Shown: positions 6,929 through 15,278, counted from the first letter of the stretch. The stretch is 40,343 nt of DNA from Rhodococcus sp. (in: high G+C Gram-positive bacteria) (GCF_023264675.1 NZ_JAHFVG010000051.1:1-40343); one strand, 5' to 3'. Translations and numbers: made by a program. Notes: generated by a model not told the origin, from the sequence alone.

Positions 6929-7660
6929 CTAGAGCACCTTGTTCAGGAAATCCTGAGTCCGTGAGTTCTGCGGGTTCCCGAAAATCTGCTCCGGAGTTCC
7001 CTCTTCGACGATGACGCCCTCGGCCATGAAGATGACACGGTCCGCGACCTCGCGAGCGAAGCCCATCTCATGGGTCACGACGACCATCGTCATACCGCCT
7101 TTGGCGAGATCGCGCAGCACCTGCAGCACCTCGCCGACCATCTCCGGATCGAGCGCGGATGTGGCTTCGTCGAACAACATGATCGACGGGCTCATCGCGA
7201 GTGCACGGGCGATGGCCACACGCTGTTTCTGACCGCCGGACAGATTGGCCGGCTTGTAGTTCGCGCGCTCCGACAGTCCGACCTGCTCCAGCAGCTTCAC
7301 TGCTGTTTCCTTGGCCTGAGACTTCGACATCTTCTTGGTCTCGACGGGCGCGAGCATCACGTTCTCCAGCGCCGTCATATGGGGGAACAGGTTGAAGTGC
7401 TGGAACACCATGCCGATGTTCTGACGCACCTTGTCCAGATCGACGCTCTTGTCGGTCAGGTCCATCCCATCGACCACGACGTGTCCGGCGGTGATGTCTT
7501 CCAGCTTGTTCAGGCACCGTAGGAACGTGCTCTTACCGCTGCCCGACGGCCCGATGACACACACGACCTCGCCGTTCGCGACCTCGGCGTCGATGCCCTT
7601 CAGCACTACGTTGTCGCCGAATGCCTTCTCGAGGGCCTTGATCGAAATCTTGGTGCTCAC
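6929..7660 (-). CDS. Polar amino-acid ABC transporter ATPase (GlnQ-like)
   Basis: A 243-residue ABC ATPase of the polar-amino-acid (PAAT) type: Walker A GPSGSGKS (37-44), Q-loop in VFQHFN, signature LSGGQ (140-144), Walker B MLFDEATSALDPE and H-loop VTHEMGFA. GlnQ-type features are the LFPHMTALENV segment and the EEGTPEQIFGNPQ tail. The frame is open far upstream, but GTG 7660 overlaps the stop of the fused binding-protein/permease gene by four bases (GTGA), a typical operon junction. Glutamine or glutamate is a likely substrate, not proven. Confidence 0.92.
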   Translation of the reverse strand: MSTKISIKALEKAFGDNVVLKGIDAEVANGEVVCVIGPSGSGKSTFLRCLNKLEDITAGHVVVDGMDLTDKSVDLDKVRQNIGMVFQHFNLFPHMTALENVMLAPVETKKMSKSQAKETAVKLLEQVGLSERANYKPANLSGGQKQRVAIARALAMSPSIMLFDEATSALDPEMVGEVLQVLRDLAKGGMTMVVVTHEMGFAREVADRVIFMAEGVIVEEGTPEQIFGNPQNSRTQDFLNKVL

Positions 7661-9132
7661 TTGTTGATCCTCTTCTCGAGCCGGTTCGACAGCTTGGTGA
7701 GAGCCATGATGATGATGAAGTACATGACGCCGATGATCAGCCACATGTTGAACGACTCGAAGTTTCGAGCGATGATCAGTCGTCCGGTCTGGGTCAGCTC
7801 CGCGATACCGATCACCGACAGCAGTGACGTGTCCTTCAGCGTGATGACGAACTGATTGATGTACGACGGGATCATCGTGCGAATTGCCTGCGGCATGACG
7901 ACGCGTCGCATCGACTTCAGGTAACTGATACCGAGGCTGCGTGACGCCTCCATTTGGCCCTTGTCGACCGCAAGGATGCCGCCGCGCACGATCTCGGCCA
8001 TGTATGCGCCCGCGTTGAGCGAGAGCGTGATGATGCCCGCGGTGAAGGCGCCCATCTGGAAGCCGAGAGCAGCCGGGACACCGAAGTAGATGAAGAAGGC
8101 CTGCACCAGAAGCGGTGTGCCGCGGAAGACATCGACGTAGGTGGTGCCGATTCCGCGAAGCACGATATTGGTCGATACCCGGAACAGCCCGAAGATCGCA
8201 CCGAGTACCAGAGCGATGGCGATGGAGATGACCGTCAAGACGATCGTCAGCCACAGGCCTTTCAGCAGCAACTGCCAGCTGCTGGCGATCAGTCCGGGGA
8301 TCGAGTTGTCCGAGGTGGCCGCGTCCGCGCTGAGGTAGGTATCGAGGATCTCGTCGTACTGACCACTGGCGCGGAGGTTTTCGAGCCCGGTGTTGAACTG
8401 CTCGAGTAGCTGCGCATTGGTGCCCTTGGCTACGGCGAAACCGTAACTGGCGCCTGACTCTTTGTCGGTGACGGTCTTGAAACCGTTGCCCTGCTTGATG
8501 CCGTAAGCCAGCACCGGGTAGTCCTCGAACGCTGCGGCCGAGTTACCGGTCTTGACCTCTTCGAACATCGTCGCCGAGTCGTCGAAGCTGCGGATGGTGA
8601 AGCCGTACTGATCGGCGATCGAGGTGGCGAACGTCGCGCCTTCGGTGCCGTTCTTGACGGCGACGGATTTACCGCGCAGATCCTCGTAGCCCTCGATGTC
8701 GTTGTTGGAATCCAGGATTGCCATCTGGACGCCGGAGTCGAAGTAGGGTTCGGAGAAGTCGAACGTGGCCTTGCGGGCGTCCGTGATGGACATGCCCGCG
8801 ATCATGCCGTTGAACTGCCCGCTCGTCACGCCCTGCAGTGCAGTGTCGAAACCGACCTGCTCCACGTCGTAGGTGAAGCCTTGATCGGTGGCGATCGCCG
8901 CCAGAAGATCCATGTCGATTCCGACGAGTTTGCCGGACTCGTCCTGGAATTCGAACGGGGCGAAGGTGGTATCGGTGGCGATCGAGTAGTTCTGCCCCGT
9001 CGGCGTCTGTTGCGCTGCCGGGGTCGGTTGCGCGGAGGCAACTCCTGGACCGAACAGCACTCCCAGCAGGGTCACGAACAGTGCGAGCACGATCGGTACG
9101 AGTACCGGCCTGCTCGGTTGCGGCTTCTTCAT
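7657..9132 (-). CDS. Fused amino-acid binding protein and ABC permease (GlnHP type)
   Basis: A 491-residue fusion. An N-terminal hydrophobic signal or anchor (about 10-35, ending VASA) leads into a type-3 solute-binding domain (about 45-270: FAPFEF, GIDMDLL, GMSITDARKATFDFSEPYF). A HisM/GlnP-type permease domain follows (about 275-490) with VDVFRGTPLLVQ and an EAA-type loop (MEASRSLGISYLKSMRRVVMPQA). Such fusions give a fixed number of binding domains per transporter, as in GlnPQ of lactic acid bacteria. ATG 9132 with AGAGAG 8 nt upstream is preferred over GTG 9141. Cotranscribed with the ATPase. Confidence 0.9.
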   Translation of the reverse strand: MKKPQPSRPVLVPIVLALFVTLLGVLFGPGVASAQPTPAAQQTPTGQNYSIATDTTFAPFEFQDESGKLVGIDMDLLAAIATDQGFTYDVEQVGFDTALQGVTSGQFNGMIAGMSITDARKATFDFSEPYFDSGVQMAILDSNNDIEGYEDLRGKSVAVKNGTEGATFATSIADQYGFTIRSFDDSATMFEEVKTGNSAAAFEDYPVLAYGIKQGNGFKTVTDKESGASYGFAVAKGTNAQLLEQFNTGLENLRASGQYDEILDTYLSADAATSDNSIPGLIASSWQLLLKGLWLTIVLTVISIAIALVLGAIFGLFRVSTNIVLRGIGTTYVDVFRGTPLLVQAFFIYFGVPAALGFQMGAFTAGIITLSLNAGAYMAEIVRGGILAVDKGQMEASRSLGISYLKSMRRVVMPQAIRTMIPSYINQFVITLKDTSLLSVIGIAELTQTGRLIIARNFESFNMWLIIGVMYFIIIMALTKLSNRLEKRINK

Positions 9133-9169
9133 GCAGGCCACTCTCTATCGAGGAAAGGATTCTCAGCCA

Positions 9170-9197
9170 ATTATAAGACTTGGCAAATCATAAGACT
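9170..9197 (-). promoter_or_regulatory. Promoter region of the amino-acid ABC operon, with direct repeats
   Basis: On the minus strand AGTCTTAT occurs twice, 17 nt apart (9197-9190 and 9180-9173). The second copy runs into a consensus -10, TATAAT (9175-9170), placing the start of transcription near 9162. No good -35 is seen, so an activator may be needed. The AT-rich stretch is unusual here. Confidence 0.5.
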
Positions 9198-9232
9198 CCA
9201 AACCTCGACACACTTACGTTCGGGTGGTACTG

Positions 9233-10366
9233 CTACTTTCTGGTCGTGTCGATGCTGAGCGACATTCCGACAAGGCCGCGCTCGCGCACGGCAAGTTTGT
9301 TCGCCACCGATTCCAACGCCTGGGCGGCGGGAGTCTCGGGACGCGACAGCACGATCGGCGTTCCGGCGTCGCCGCCCTCACGTACCGCCGTGTCGAGTGG
9401 AATCTGGCCCAGCAGAGGAACTTTGGCGCCGACGGCCTTGGTCAGGCGATCCGAGACGTCTTGCCCGCCGCCCGAACCGAAGATGTCCATGCGCGTGCCG
9501 TCGGGGAGTTCGAGCCAGGACATGTTCTCCACGACGCCGGTGATGCGCTGACGAGTCTGCAACGCGATGGCGCCTGCTCGTTCGGCAACTTCGGCAGCGG
9601 CCTGCTGCGGCGTTGTGACAACGAGGATCTCGGCGCCGGGAATGAGCTGGGCGACGGAGATGGCGATGTCGCCGGTGCCGGGGGGAAGGTCGAGCAGCAG
9701 CACGTCCAGATCGCCCCAGAAGACGTCGGCGAGGAACTGCTGCAGCGCTCGGTGCAGCATGGGTCCGCGCCACACGACCGGGGTGTTGCCGGTGGTGAAC
9801 TGAGCGATCGAGATGAACTTCACCCCGTGCGCCTGGGGCGGCATGATCATCTTCTCGACCTGAGTGGGCTTGGCGTCGTTGCCGAGCATACGAGGCACCG
9901 AGTGGCCGTAGATGTCGGCGTCGAGCACGCCCACCGAAAGTCCGCGTGCCGCAAGCGATGCCGCGAGGTTCACCGTGACAGAGGACTTTCCGACGCCGCC
10001 CTTGCCCGACGCAACGGCGTACACGCGCGTCAGCGAACCCGGCTGGGCGAACGGAATGACAGGTTCTGCCGAGTCGCCGCGCAACGACTTGCGGAGTTCG
10101 GTGCGTTGCTCGTCGTTCATGACGTCGAGTTCGACGTTGATGGTGCCGACACCGGCTACGTCGGCAACGGCTTTGGTGACCCGGTCGCTGATCTCGGTCT
10201 TCATCGGGCAGCCGGCTGTCGTGAGGTAGATCCCGACGTCGACCGAACCACCGTCGCCGATCGAGATGCTCTTGACCATTCCGAGATCGGTGATCGGTTT
10301 ACGAATCTCCGGATCGATGACCTTCGACAACGCGCTTCGAACGTCGGATTCCGTCAGTACAGCCAT
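9233..10366 (-). CDS. mrp: Mrp/ApbC-type P-loop ATPase, Fe-S cluster carrier
   Basis: A 377-residue Mrp protein: N-terminal MIP18/DUF59 domain (about 1-80, with AGCPM at 51-55) joined to a MinD/ParA-like ATPase. The deviant Walker A GKGGVGKS is at 121-128, followed by VGVLDADIYGHSVPRML and LLLDLPPGTGD. Homologues carry and transfer Fe-S clusters. The C-terminal CxxC cluster ligand of the E. coli protein is absent (ENMSWLELPDG), as I also recall for the mycobacterial protein. ATG 10366 has no SD but a TATCAT box 6 nt upstream. It corresponds to Rv1229c by position. Confidence 0.93.
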   Translation of the reverse strand: MAVLTESDVRSALSKVIDPEIRKPITDLGMVKSISIGDGGSVDVGIYLTTAGCPMKTEISDRVTKAVADVAGVGTINVELDVMNDEQRTELRKSLRGDSAEPVIPFAQPGSLTRVYAVASGKGGVGKSSVTVNLAASLAARGLSVGVLDADIYGHSVPRMLGNDAKPTQVEKMIMPPQAHGVKFISIAQFTTGNTPVVWRGPMLHRALQQFLADVFWGDLDVLLLDLPPGTGDIAISVAQLIPGAEILVVTTPQQAAAEVAERAGAIALQTRQRITGVVENMSWLELPDGTRMDIFGSGGGQDVSDRLTKAVGAKVPLLGQIPLDTAVREGGDAGTPIVLSRPETPAAQALESVANKLAVRERGLVGMSLSIDTTRK

Positions 10367-10372
10367 GGGTCG

Positions 10373-10378
10373 ATGATA
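10373..10378 (-). promoter_or_regulatory. -10-like box of mrp
   Basis: TATCAT on the minus strand, 6 nt before ATG 10366, without an SD. Suggests a leaderless mrp transcript starting in the 54-bp gap after the transglycosylase gene. Confidence 0.4.
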
Positions 10379-10420
10379 GTTGGCCGTGAGTGGAGCCTGC
10401 GGAACGGCCCCTGTGCCGCC

Positions 10421-11281
10421 TCAGTGGATACGGGGCAGCTCGTCGGAGGTGGGGACGATGCCGGTGGCATACCCGGTCGACCAGGCGAGGACGTTGGCGA
10501 CGTACGCCATCGAGTTGTTGTAGCGCAGGATTGCCTTGGTGGTCTGGCCGAGGTCGCGGAGGTTGAGCCCGCCGTCGCACAGGTAGTCGCCGGTGGCGAG
10601 GGCGGCGTCGTACAGGTTCTGGGGGTCGGAGATGCCGTCGCCGTTGCCGTCGGCCCGGTAGTGGTTCCAGGTTTCGGGCAGGAACTGCATGGGGCCGACC
10701 GCACGGTCGAAGTTGGGGTCGCCGTCGAGTGCGCCGCCGTCGGTGTCGGCGATGACGTTGTTGCCGGCGAGGCTGCCGTCGAGGCGGGGGCCGAGGATCG
10801 GTTCGAGTAGTTCCCCGAGTTCGTCGGCTTTGCCGTTGTTGGCGTGGGTGGACTCGACGCGGCCGATGCCCGCGATGATCGTCCAGCTGATTCCGCACTG
10901 TGGCTGCGCTACGGCGAGGAGCTTCTCGGCGTTCTTGTAGGCGGCGACGTTCACGGTGGGAATGGCGATGGGACTCGCGGCGAGGTTGGTGGGCAGCTCG
11001 GGAGTCGGGGCGACCTCGGGAGCGGGCGGCGGTACTGCCAGGGCTACGGGCGCTTCGGCGGCGGCGACGGGTGTGGCGTCGGTCTGCGCGGCGATGGGCT
11101 CGGGAGTTTCGACGACGGTGTCGGCTTCCTGCGTCGTGGAACCGGCGTTCATGAACGGGATGTACTCCGTTGCGCCCGCGCTGGTGGCGGCGGTGACGAG
11201 TCCGGCGGGGACGAGGCCGGTCAGAGCAATCACCGAGTTCCGGCGAACCTTGGAATTCGATGCTTTTCTGTGACGTCCCAC
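10421..11281 (-). CDS. Secreted lytic murein transglycosylase 1 (Rv1230c-like)
   Basis: A 286-residue secreted protein. The N-terminus (GRHRKASNSKVRRN plus hydrophobic VIALTGLVPAGLVTAATSAGA) is a signal peptide of the kind seen on actinobacterial wall hydrolases. An Ala/Pro-rich linker follows, then an MltB-type (SLT_2) domain with the presumed catalytic Glu in GIGRVES. Further motifs are DTDGGALDGD, RAVGPMQFLPETW, DGNGDGISDPQNLYDAA and YNNSMAYVANVLAW. Two cysteines flank the domain. The reading frame extends to 11308, but GTG 11281 has AGGAGG 9 nt upstream. It is a tandem paralogue of the next gene. Confidence 0.88.
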   Translation of the reverse strand: MGRHRKASNSKVRRNSVIALTGLVPAGLVTAATSAGATEYIPFMNAGSTTQEADTVVETPEPIAAQTDATPVAAAEAPVALAVPPPAPEVAPTPELPTNLAASPIAIPTVNVAAYKNAEKLLAVAQPQCGISWTIIAGIGRVESTHANNGKADELGELLEPILGPRLDGSLAGNNVIADTDGGALDGDPNFDRAVGPMQFLPETWNHYRADGNGDGISDPQNLYDAALATGDYLCDGGLNLRDLGQTTKAILRYNNSMAYVANVLAWSTGYATGIVPTSDELPRIH

Positions 11282-11364
11282 GCCTTGATACCTCCTGTAT
11301 ACCCCCACTTCTGGAGGCCTCCGTACTAGAACCGGAGTCGAGGCTACCTGATTCGAGACGCTTC

Positions 11365-11381
11365 CGTTACCGAGCTGTTAT
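11365..11381 (-). promoter_or_regulatory. Candidate MtrA box upstream of the transglycosylase 1 gene
   Basis: Read on the minus strand: ATAACA, 5 nt, GTAACG, i.e. two GTAAC-like repeats with an 11-nt period, as described for MtrA sites of actinobacteria. MtrA controls wall hydrolases in these organisms. It lies about 85-100 nt before GTG 11281. Pattern-based only. Confidence 0.4.
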
Positions 11382-11390
11382 CGAACCCGA

Positions 11391-12362
11391 TCAGGCGGGT
11401 GGGGCGGGCTGACAGAACACAAGACACGGCAGGGCCGGCAGGGTCGGCAACACGAAGGTCGGCATCGGCGGTGGCGTCGGCGCCCCGGAGGTCGGCTGCG
11501 CGTCGGGGTCGGCCGGTTCGGACGCGGGTGTCGCGGTGACGGGTGCGCTCACCGGAGTGTCGGTGACCGGTTGGGCTCCCACCGCGTAGGCCGCGGACCA
11601 CGCCAGGACGTCGGCCACGTACGCAGGGGAGTTGTTGTAGCGAAACACTGCCGCGCCCTCGTCCGCCGGATTGCGCAGATCGAGGCCGCCGGAGCACAGA
11701 TACCGACCGGCAGCGAGCGAGGCGTCGTAGATGTTGTCGGGGTCGGAGATCCCGTCGTCGTTTCCGTCCGCTGCGTATTTCGCCCACGTGCCAGGAATGA
11801 ACTGCATGGGTCCGACGGCTCGGTCGTGCACGGCATCGCCGTCGTGATCGCCGCCATCAGTGTCGTGAATCACAGTATTGCCCGCGAGATGGCCGTCGAG
11901 AGCGGGACCGAGAATCGGTGATGCGGTGCCGTCGGCGTCCACCTGACCGCCGTGCGCATGCCCGGATTCGATTCGCCCGATGCCCGCCAGAAGGTTCCAC
12001 GTGAGCCCGCAGTCGGGGGACTGCTCGGCCATCGTGGCTTCGGCTGCTCGATATGCCGCGAGCACGGATTCCGGGATGCCGAGCGAACCGATGACGGGCG
12101 TCGGGATCTCGATCGGGGCTACCGGCTCCGGTGGCGGTGTCGTCGCTGGGGCAGGCGCCGCAGCGCTGTAGTTCTGTGCCGGCTTCGTCGGCGACGCGGC
12201 GAGACCGGGGAGTGTCATGGACGCGGGAAGCGGCGCGGGGTTGGCCAGCGCCACGGCGGACGGCTGAGCCGGAACCGATGCCGAGGCGACCGCCGCGGCG
12301 ATTGCGGTGACGACGACGGTGGATGCCAGGAGGGGCACTCCCAACCGTCGCCGTGGCCGCAT
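11391..12362 (-). CDS. Secreted lytic murein transglycosylase 2
   Basis: A 323-residue paralogue of the preceding entry. It has a signal peptide (MRPRRRLGVPLLASTVVVTAIAAAVASASV), an Ala/Pro-rich linker and an MltB-type domain (GIGRIES with the presumed catalytic Glu, DTDGGDHDGD, RAVGPMQFIPGTW, DGNDDGISDPDNIYDAS, YNNSPAYVADVLAW). It also has a Pro/Thr-rich tail that paralogue 1 lacks, ending with two cysteines in LPCLVFCQP. ATG 12362 lies 10 bp after the DUF1003 stop; GTG 12371 is an alternative. The frame upstream is only the shadow of DUF1003. Probably the last gene of an MgtE_N-DUF1003-transglycosylase operon. Confidence 0.86.
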   Translation of the reverse strand: MRPRRRLGVPLLASTVVVTAIAAAVASASVPAQPSAVALANPAPLPASMTLPGLAASPTKPAQNYSAAAPAPATTPPPEPVAPIEIPTPVIGSLGIPESVLAAYRAAEATMAEQSPDCGLTWNLLAGIGRIESGHAHGGQVDADGTASPILGPALDGHLAGNTVIHDTDGGDHDGDAVHDRAVGPMQFIPGTWAKYAADGNDDGISDPDNIYDASLAAGRYLCSGGLDLRNPADEGAAVFRYNNSPAYVADVLAWSAAYAVGAQPVTDTPVSAPVTATPASEPADPDAQPTSGAPTPPPMPTFVLPTLPALPCLVFCQPAPPA

Positions 12363-12372
12363 GTGAAACACG

Positions 12373-12939
12373 TTACATTTTGGCGTCGGACTCGGGTTCG
12401 GATTCTTCGAAATCGTCGACGGGTGCCTGACGCGACTTCTTTCGCGACTTCTTCGAGGGTGTCGACGTCTGACCCGTCGCTTGCTCGAGCAACTCGCGAA
12501 TCTCGTCGAGTTCGCGGCGCAAGTAGTCGCGGGTAGCGACCTCACCGACCGCGATGCGAAGCGACGCCAGCTCGCGTGCCAGGAACTCGGTGTCCGCTTT
12601 GGTCTGCTGCGCGCGGGAGCGATCCTCCTCGAGCGAGACCCGGTCACGGTCGTCCTGACGGTTCTGCGCGAGCAGGATCAGAGGGGCGGCGTAGGCGGCC
12701 TGCGTGGAGAACGCGAGATTGAGCAGGATGAAGGGATACGGATCCCACTGAAGCGCCACGACGGCGACGTTCAGAAAGATCCAGACGATGACGATCATCG
12801 TCTGGATGGCCAAATATCGGCCGGTACCGAGGAAGCGCGCAGCGCGTTCGCCCGACTTGCCGAGATCGACGTCGAGATGGAAGTTGAACAGGCGCGACCG
12901 CTGCGGGGTGTCCATCCGTTGCCGTGCTGTGTCCTTCAC
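12373..12939 (-). CDS. DUF1003 membrane protein (Rv1231c-like)
   Basis: A 188-residue DUF1003 protein of unknown function. Two membrane helices lie in the middle (about 42-65, YLAIQTMIVIVWIFLNVAVVAL; about 70-92, PFILLNLAFSTQAAYAAPLILLA), with the family signature WDPYPFILLNL. The rest is a charged, probably coiled-coil helix (about 95-155) and a Lys/Arg then Asp/Glu-rich tail. The GTG start overlaps the stop of the MgtE-like gene by four bases (GTGA), with AGGAGG 10 nt upstream, so the two are translationally coupled. Same neighbours as in mycobacteria. Confidence 0.9.
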   Translation of the reverse strand: MKDTARQRMDTPQRSRLFNFHLDVDLGKSGERAARFLGTGRYLAIQTMIVIVWIFLNVAVVALQWDPYPFILLNLAFSTQAAYAAPLILLAQNRQDDRDRVSLEEDRSRAQQTKADTEFLARELASLRIAVGEVATRDYLRRELDEIRELLEQATGQTSTPSKKSRKKSRQAPVDDFEESEPESDAKM

Positions 12940-14210
12940 TGTCCCGCCACCTCCTGATCACGCCAGTCTTCGGGAAGAAGGTGATCGAGTACGTCGTCGA
13001 CGGTCACTGCGCCGACCAGATGATCCTCGTCGTCGACCACGGGGCCGCACACGAGGTTGTATGTCGCGAAGTATCGGGTGACAGCGGTGAGGCTGTCGTC
13101 GGGCCCGAGGCGCGGCAACTGTTTGTCGATGATGCCGCCGACCAGGCTTGCCGGCGGTTCACGAAGCAACTGCTGCAAGTGGACACACCCGAGATAGGCG
13201 CCGGTCGGTGTCGCGGTCGGCGGTCTGACGACGAACACCAGCGACGACAGGGCCGGGGTCAGGTCAGGGTTGCGCACTCGTGCCAGAGCCTCGGCGACGG
13301 TGGTCGCGGCGTTGAGCACCACGGGCTCGGTGGTCATGAGACCACCCGCCGTATCGGGGGAGTGTTCGAGCAGACGCCTGACGGGCGCCGAGTCCTCGGG
13401 GTCCATCAACCGCAGCAGCGATTCGGCTTCGGGTTCGGGGAGCTCACCGAGAAGGTCGGCGGCGTCGTCCGGGTCCATCGCTTCGAGCACGTCGGCGCCG
13501 CGCTCGACGCCGAGGTAGTGCATCATCTCGACCTGATCGTCGTCGGGAAGTTCCTGAACGACGTCGGCGAGGCGTTCGTCGTCGAGAGCCATGGCGACTT
13601 CCATGCGTCGTTTGACGGGAAGTTCGCGCATGGCGTTGGCGACATCGGCGGCGCGAAGATCCTCGAACTGCATCAGCAGCTGCGCGACGCCCTGTCCGGG
13701 CAGTGACAGTTCGTTCTGAGTCAGACCCTGCACGTGCTGCCAGTCGATCACGTGAATCGCGCCGCGTCGTGCGAGCCTGCCGCGTTGACGACGGACGGCA
13801 ACGCGGGCAACGAGCCAGTCCCTGGTGCGGGTCAGTTCGATGCCGAGGTCGACGACGATCGAATCGACGTCGTGCAACTCCTCGAGTTCCGGATCATCCA
13901 CGCGCACCTTGGAATCGAGGATCTGCGCGAACACCAGGATCTCGTTGGCGCGCTGCGAGAATCGACGCAGACTGACGTTTCCCGTTGTCAATTGCACAGA
14001 GTTCGGCTCGATACTGGTGACGCGCAGCATCGGCACGAAAATTCTTCGGCGCGTGGCCAGTTCGACCACGATGCCGAGCACTCGCGGCTGTGCGCGACCT
14101 ACACGCATGGTGACGACGACGTCACGCACGCGGCCGATCGATTCGCCGTCGGGGCCGAGAACGACCAGACCTGCGAGCCTGGCCGCGAATACCTTGCTCA
14201 GAGCTGCCAT
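12936..14210 (-). CDS. Soluble MgtE_N/CBS-domain protein (Rv1232c-like)
   Basis: A 424-residue protein with the cytosolic parts of an MgtE magnesium channel but no membrane domain. In order: an N-terminal PRC-barrel-like fold (GLVVLGPDGESIGRVRDVVV, 14-33), an MgtE_N superhelix (about 180-285, MREL...LPDDDQVEMM, MDPDDAADLLGEL) and two CBS domains (about 289-350 and 355-412, starting AGGLMTTEPVVL). No hydrophobic span follows, so it is not itself a transporter; a sensory or regulatory role tied to Mg2+ or nucleotides is inferred. ATG 14210 is chosen over upstream 14297 because the product then starts like its homologues and has a TAACCT box 7 nt upstream. Confidence 0.88.
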   Translation of the reverse strand: MAALSKVFAARLAGLVVLGPDGESIGRVRDVVVTMRVGRAQPRVLGIVVELATRRRIFVPMLRVTSIEPNSVQLTTGNVSLRRFSQRANEILVFAQILDSKVRVDDPELEELHDVDSIVVDLGIELTRTRDWLVARVAVRRQRGRLARRGAIHVIDWQHVQGLTQNELSLPGQGVAQLLMQFEDLRAADVANAMRELPVKRRMEVAMALDDERLADVVQELPDDDQVEMMHYLGVERGADVLEAMDPDDAADLLGELPEPEAESLLRLMDPEDSAPVRRLLEHSPDTAGGLMTTEPVVLNAATTVAEALARVRNPDLTPALSSLVFVVRPPTATPTGAYLGCVHLQQLLREPPASLVGGIIDKQLPRLGPDDSLTAVTRYFATYNLVCGPVVDDEDHLVGAVTVDDVLDHLLPEDWRDQEVAGQ

Positions 14211-14217
14211 GATGGCA

Positions 14218-14223
14218 AGGTTA
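14218..14223 (-). promoter_or_regulatory. -10-like box of the MgtE_N/CBS operon
   Basis: TAACCT on the minus strand, 7 nt before ATG 14210, no SD. Would start a leaderless message for MgtE_N-DUF1003-transglycosylase 2, divergent from the CitE-like gene at 14270. Confidence 0.4.
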
Positions 14224-14269
14224 GAGCGTCGAAGTAGCAACCGGAGAATCGCAAGGAGCACACGAGCCC

Positions 14270-15223
14270 ATGAGTTCGGTGGATCACGCCCGACCACGTC
14301 GATCGGTACTGGCCGTTCCCGGCAGTTCCGACAAGATGATCGAGAAGGCTAAGGGGCTCGGCGCCGACGCGATATTTCTCGATCTGGAGGACGCCGTGGC
14401 GCCGGTCGCGAAGGCGCAGGCTCGTGGCCGGATCGTTGCCGCACTCAACGCGGGCGGCTGGGGCAACCAGCTCAAGGTCGTGCGCGTCAACGACTGGTCG
14501 ACGCCCTGGACGCACGGCGATGTGATCGATGTCGTCAGCGGAGCAGGCGCGCACCTCGACGCGATTCTGTTGCCGAAGGTCGAGGAAGCCTCCCATGTGC
14601 AGGCACTCGATCTACTGCTGACTCAGGTCGAGAAGACAAGCGGTCTGCCCGTCGGTGCCATCGGGATCGAGCCGCAGATCGAAAGCGCCCGAAGTCTGCG
14701 CAACATCGACGCGATCGCGACGGCGAGCCCGCGCGTGCAGACCCTCGTGTTCGGACCCGCCGACATGATGGCGAGCGTCAACATGCGCACTCTCGTCGTC
14801 GGCGAGCAACCCGAGGGATACGACACCGGCGATGCCTACCACCACATCCTGATGACGATTCTGCTCGCCGCGCGTACACACGGTCTGCAGGCGATCGACG
14901 GTCCGTATCTCCAGATTCGCGACCTCGAGGCATTTCGCCGGGCCGCCGGGCGCACGGCAGGCCTCGGATTCGACGGCAAGTGGGTGCTGCATCCCACGCA
15001 GATCGACGCTGCCAACGAGATCTTCAGCCCACGCCAAGCAGATTTCGACAAGGCCGAAGAGATTCTCGAGGCATACGAGTTCCACACCTCCGAGTCCGGC
15101 GGCGCCCGCGGCGCAGTGATGCTCGGTGACGAGATGATCGACGAGGCAAGTCGCAAGATGGCTTTGGTGATATCGGGGAAGGGTCGGGCGGCAGGAATGC
15201 TGCGTAGTGACGCAGCACAATGA
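14270..15223 (+). CDS. CitE/HpcH-family CoA-ester lyase
   Basis: A 317-residue TIM-barrel lyase of the HpcH/HpaI/CitE family, the group that includes malyl-CoA and methylmalyl-CoA lyases. Seen motifs: RRSVLAVPGSSDKM (10-23) for CoA contact, LDLEDAV (37-43), VRVND with Arg72, and EPQIES with the metal-binding Glu138, then FGPADMMAS and GFDGKWVLHPTQ. ATG 14270 has AAGGAG about 12 nt upstream. No citDF partners are nearby, so it is not part of a citrate lyase complex; malyl-CoA or a related 3-hydroxyacyl-CoA is likely. Substrate not determinable here. Confidence 0.87.
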   Translation: MSSVDHARPRRSVLAVPGSSDKMIEKAKGLGADAIFLDLEDAVAPVAKAQARGRIVAALNAGGWGNQLKVVRVNDWSTPWTHGDVIDVVSGAGAHLDAILLPKVEEASHVQALDLLLTQVEKTSGLPVGAIGIEPQIESARSLRNIDAIATASPRVQTLVFGPADMMASVNMRTLVVGEQPEGYDTGDAYHHILMTILLAARTHGLQAIDGPYLQIRDLEAFRRAAGRTAGLGFDGKWVLHPTQIDAANEIFSPRQADFDKAEEILEAYEFHTSESGGARGAVMLGDEMIDEASRKMALVISGKGRAAGMLRSDAAQ

Positions 15224-15278
15224 TTCGTACGGCGGGTTGTTCGTTCCCAATAGTGGCCGAACCAGGCACAATGGAGTA

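Noticed and set aside
7661..8254. N-terminal extension of the ABC ATPase frame
   Set aside because: It runs through the permease gene in another frame; the GTGA junction at 7657-7660 gives the family N-terminus.
9224..10810. 528-codon plus-strand frame opposite mrp and the transglycosylase gene
   Set aside because: Spans two clear minus-strand genes and their gap; low-complexity product without motifs.
11282..11390. c-di-AMP (ydaO) riboswitch before transglycosylase 1, as seen for some actinobacterial wall hydrolases
   Set aside because: The gap is only 109 nt and lacks the conserved riboswitch blocks I would expect.
12363..12385. MtrA half-site before transglycosylase 2
   Set aside because: Only one GTAACG is present, within the DUF1003 coding end.
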